Below are positions 6,565 to 9,127 of a stretch of 9,127 nucleotides of DNA, one piece after another. A model generated the notes under the pieces. It saw nothing but the letters and a program-made list of their open reading frames with translations, searched no databases and was not told the DNA's origin. The DNA is from an uncultured bacterium (lineage in GTDB: Bacteria > Bacteroidota > Bacteroidia > Bacteroidales > Marinifilaceae), in contig CAJMQA010000133.1 of NCBI GenBank assembly GCA_905215395.1, positions 1-9,127 of the forward strand. Reading direction: 5' to 3'. Both the position numbers and the translations under genes were made by a program. Position 1 is the first letter of the stretch. Each line of letters begins with the position of its first letter.

Positions 6565-9114
6565 TTATCTGTTATTAAGTAATTGTTCGAGACTGTATTC
6601 ATCGGTGATCATGACCTGACGGGCTTTGCTGCCTTCAAAAGGACCGACAATGCCGGCTGCTTCCAGTTGATCCATGATTCGTCCTGCACGGTTGTAGCCA
6701 ATGGAGAAACGACGTTGAATGGAGGAGGTGGAGCCTTGCTGAGTACTGACAATCAAGCGGGCAGCTTCTTCAAACAATGGATCTCGGGAACCCAGATCTA
6801 CTTCTGTGAGGCCACTCGCATCAGTTTCCGGGACATATTCCGGCAATGCAAAGGCACTCGGATAAGATTGCTGATCCGCTATATAATGGGTAATGGCATC
6901 TACTTCCGGAGTATCTACGAAAGCGCATTGTACCCGTGTCATTTCACTGCCAACAGAGATCAGCATATCGCCCCGTCCGATCAATTGATTGGCTCCGGGA
7001 GAATCCAGAATTGTACGGGAGTCAATCATTGAAGCCACCTTAAAGGCGATCCGGGCCGGGAAGTTGGCTTTGATGACTCCGGTAATAATATTGGTGGACG
7101 GACGTTGGGTGGCAATGATCATGTGGATACCGACGGCACGTGCCAGCTGGGCAATCCGGGCGATCGGGGTTTCCACCTCTTTGCCGGCTGTCATGATCAG
7201 ATCAGCAAATTCATCGACGATGACTACGATATAGGGAAGGTATTTATGTCCGTTATTCGGGTTCAGCTGACGTTTTACAAATTTTTCGTTGTATTCCTTG
7301 ATGTTCCTGACCTGTGCAGTTTTCAACAGGTCATAACGGCTGTCCATTTCTATACAGAGGGAGTTGAGGGTATTTACCACTTTGGCTGTTTCCGTAATGA
7401 TGGCTTCCTCTTCGTCCGGTAATTTGGCCAGAAAATGTTTTTCAATCACTGAATAAATACTCAGTTCCACCTTTTTCGGGTCCACCATCACAAATTTCAG
7501 TTGGGAAGGATGCTTCTTGTATAAAAGGGAGGTGATGATGGCATTCAATCCGACAGATTTTCCTTGTCCTGTGGCACCTGCTACAAGCAGGTGAGGCATC
7601 TTGGTCAGATCGAAAGTATAGGTTTCATTAGAAATTGTACGTCCTAAAGCTACAGGTAAAGCATATTTGGATTCCTGAAATTTTTTGGAAGCAATGATTC
7701 CCCGCATAGAGACCACTTCCGGGTTTTGATTGGGAACTTCTATCCCAATGGTTCCGGCTCCCGGAATCGGGGCAATAATACGGATACCCAGGGCTGCCAG
7801 GCTCAAGGCAATGTCGTCTTCCAGGTTTTTGATCTTGGAAATTTTCACTCCCGGTGCCGGAACTATTTCATACAAGGTGACTGTCGGGCCGATGGTGGCT
7901 TTGATTTTGACGATTTCAATTTTATAGTTCCTCAGAGTTTCTACGATTTTATTTTTGTTCTCTTCGAGTTCTTCCTGAGTTACTTTCGGATTTCCGGAAG
8001 AGTGTTCCTCCAATAGTTCCAGAGGTGGGTATTGGTAATTTGACAAATCCAGGGTGGGATCATAGTCCTCTGTCGGGAGCAGATTCCGGTCTACCGTTTC
8101 TTCCTGGTCCTTATTGTTGATGGTCAGAGTTACATCTGGTGAAAATTCTTCATTGGCCAGAGAAGTTAGTTCCGGTTCAAAATCGAACTCCTCCGGAGAT
8201 TCCGGCATTTCTTCTTCTTGTTCCTTACCTTCTGCTAATAACCGATCCGGCTGTTCAGAATAATCTTCCGGTTCTGAATCCTCTTGCCGGACAACAGAGA
8301 CGGTATCTGTTGATTCCGGAAAAATATTTTCTGCCCATTCCGGATCTTTTTCTTCTGCCGGAAGTTCGTCTTCTGTATCAGTAGGTTGTATAGCTTCAGC
8401 CTGAGCTGTCTGTTGTTCGTGCATCGCTTTTGCACGCAGGTTTGCTATGGCCTGTTCGCGCCGTTTGCGGATTATCTCTTTGAAATAGTCCACGCACTTA
8501 TAAAAGGTCTTTTCAAATCCAAAGAAAAGTATGATGACAAAAGTCAGTATCAGCACCAGTATGGTGCCTATCCTGCCTACGAGGGAATTCAGCCACAGAC
8601 TGACAAAATAGCCGTGTCCTCCTCCGGGAAACAAATAGCCTGTCCCAATGTCGAGAAGACTGGAAATACTTTCAGTAATAAACCCAAAGAGTAAAGAAAT
8701 CCACAGTACAATGCACATTCCTATGAAAAGTTTGCGCGGAAAACGTTTTACCCTGGCACCTCCGAGACGTAGGCTGCATAACAGAAGCAGGTAGCAAAGG
8801 ACAAAAGAGGAGAGACCGAACCAGCGGTTAATCAGCAGGTCTGAAATCCAGGCTCCGACTTTTCCTGCGGGATTACTGGCTGTAATTTCCGGATTGGTGA
8901 TGATTTTTCCCCAGGGACCGTCGACCAGACTCTGGTCAATTCCTCCGGAGAAGAAAAAACCGGTCAGGGAAAATAAAATATAGAGAGAAACCAGTGCCAG
9001 TGCTATGCCCATGATGATACGGGTGCGCTGTTCTTTCAGGAATTCCGGGATGACAAAAATTTGCTTTTTTTCGTCTTGGGAACGGCTGGGCTTACGCTTT
9101 ATGTTCTTGTACAT
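6565..9114 (-). CDS. ftsK: DNA translocase FtsK/SpoIIIE
   Basis: A complete 849-residue septal DNA translocase that pumps chromosome termini across the closing septum and supports XerC/D dimer resolution at dif. Four membrane helices lie at about 33-56, 97-116, 128-148 and 180-200. A low-complexity linker follows; residues 245-315 contain 29 Asp/Glu. The alpha/beta motor spans about 378-745. Walker A is GATGQGKS at 513-520 and Walker B is VIVDEFADL at 631-639. The DPKKVELS block (545-552) and ATQRPSTNIITGVIKANFP (668-686) are hallmark FtsK motifs. The C-terminal gamma winged helix (about 775-845, with SSIQRRFSIGYNRAGRI at 797-813) reads polar KOPS-like DNA sequences and contacts XerD. Length is normal for Bacteroidetes. 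The start ATG at 9112-9114 is preceded by a weak GGAAAA; the promoter is outside the window. The CPBP gene follows closely. Identification is secure. Confidence 0.98.
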   Translation of the reverse strand: MYKNIKRKPSRSQDEKKQIFVIPEFLKEQRTRIIMGIALALVSLYILFSLTGFFFSGGIDQSLVDGPWGKIITNPEITASNPAGKVGAWISDLLINRWFGLSSFVLCYLLLLCSLRLGGARVKRFPRKLFIGMCIVLWISLLFGFITESISSLLDIGTGYLFPGGGHGYFVSLWLNSLVGRIGTILVLILTFVIILFFGFEKTFYKCVDYFKEIIRKRREQAIANLRAKAMHEQQTAQAEAIQPTDTEDELPAEEKDPEWAENIFPESTDTVSVVRQEDSEPEDYSEQPDRLLAEGKEQEEEMPESPEEFDFEPELTSLANEEFSPDVTLTINNKDQEETVDRNLLPTEDYDPTLDLSNYQYPPLELLEEHSSGNPKVTQEELEENKNKIVETLRNYKIEIVKIKATIGPTVTLYEIVPAPGVKISKIKNLEDDIALSLAALGIRIIAPIPGAGTIGIEVPNQNPEVVSMRGIIASKKFQESKYALPVALGRTISNETYTFDLTKMPHLLVAGATGQGKSVGLNAIITSLLYKKHPSQLKFVMVDPKKVELSIYSVIEKHFLAKLPDEEEAIITETAKVVNTLNSLCIEMDSRYDLLKTAQVRNIKEYNEKFVKRQLNPNNGHKYLPYIVVIVDEFADLIMTAGKEVETPIARIAQLARAVGIHMIIATQRPSTNIITGVIKANFPARIAFKVASMIDSRTILDSPGANQLIGRGDMLISVGSEMTRVQCAFVDTPEVDAITHYIADQQSYPSAFALPEYVPETDASGLTEVDLGSRDPLFEEAARLIVSTQQGSTSSIQRRFSIGYNRAGRIMDQLEAAGIVGPFEGSKARQVMITDEYSLEQLLNNR

Positions 9115-9127
9115 TTTTCCAATTTTT

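Noticed and set aside
6555..6602. Longer CPBP start overlapping the 3' end of ftsK.
   Set aside because: The 16 extra residues are polar and are encoded across ftsK coding sequence; the ATG 10 bases past the ftsK stop is the simpler start, though the longer form is not excluded.
6583..7032. A 149-codon open frame on the plus strand.
   Set aside because: It lies antisense inside the conserved ftsK motor and gamma domain, with no recognisable domain; it is a shadow of ftsK codon use.
5634..9114. A possible defence or immunity system, because CPBP proteins were once called Abi.
   Set aside because: The neighbour is housekeeping ftsK; there is no toxin, nuclease, bacteriocin or mobile element nearby to support that reading.

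Overview
The window reads as chromosomal DNA of an anaerobic gut-type Bacteroidales bacterium. Four things point there: a FecR/DUF4974 anti-sigma factor, a lipoprotein with a Bacteroidetes-style surface-export signal (Cys-Ser-Glu-Asp), promoter -7 boxes matching TAnnTTTG, and weak or absent Shine-Dalgarno sequences. A class A flavodiiron protein fits an O2-sensitive lifestyle. Odoribacter or Butyricimonas would be my guess for the lineage, but that is inference, not shown by the sequence. All confident genes lie on the minus strand, so transcription runs from the right end to the left end.

Right end (about 5630-9114): the complete DNA translocase gene ftsK, followed 10 bases later by a CPBP-family (Rce1/CAAX-like) membrane protease. 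The two look co-transcribed. Middle (about 4200-5570): a secreted papain-like cysteine peptidase of the C1B (bleomycin hydrolase / aminopeptidase C) type with its own promoter and an intrinsic terminator. Next (3007-4250): the flavodiiron protein gene fprA. Its probable promoter overlaps the peptidase terminator, and a strong hairpin lies just beyond its stop codon.

Between fprA and the next gene is a 580-base stretch (2427-3006) without an intact gene. Its left half is very AT-rich and its right half carries plus-strand, coding-like debris with in-frame stops. To the left lies fecR (1239-2426), and 19 bases after it a large lipoprotein gene that runs off the left edge with at least 406 codons and no stop. 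That lipoprotein is the largest unrecognised gene here.

The genes do not form one pathway. ftsK is housekeeping (chromosome segregation and division), fprA is oxygen or NO detoxification, and the two proteases are separate. The fecR-lipoprotein pair is the accessory part: a cell-surface signalling regulator coupled to a probable surface lipoprotein, with no ECF sigma gene in its usual place upstream and no SusC/SusD gene in view. I saw no CRISPR array, tRNA, rRNA or intact insertion sequence.
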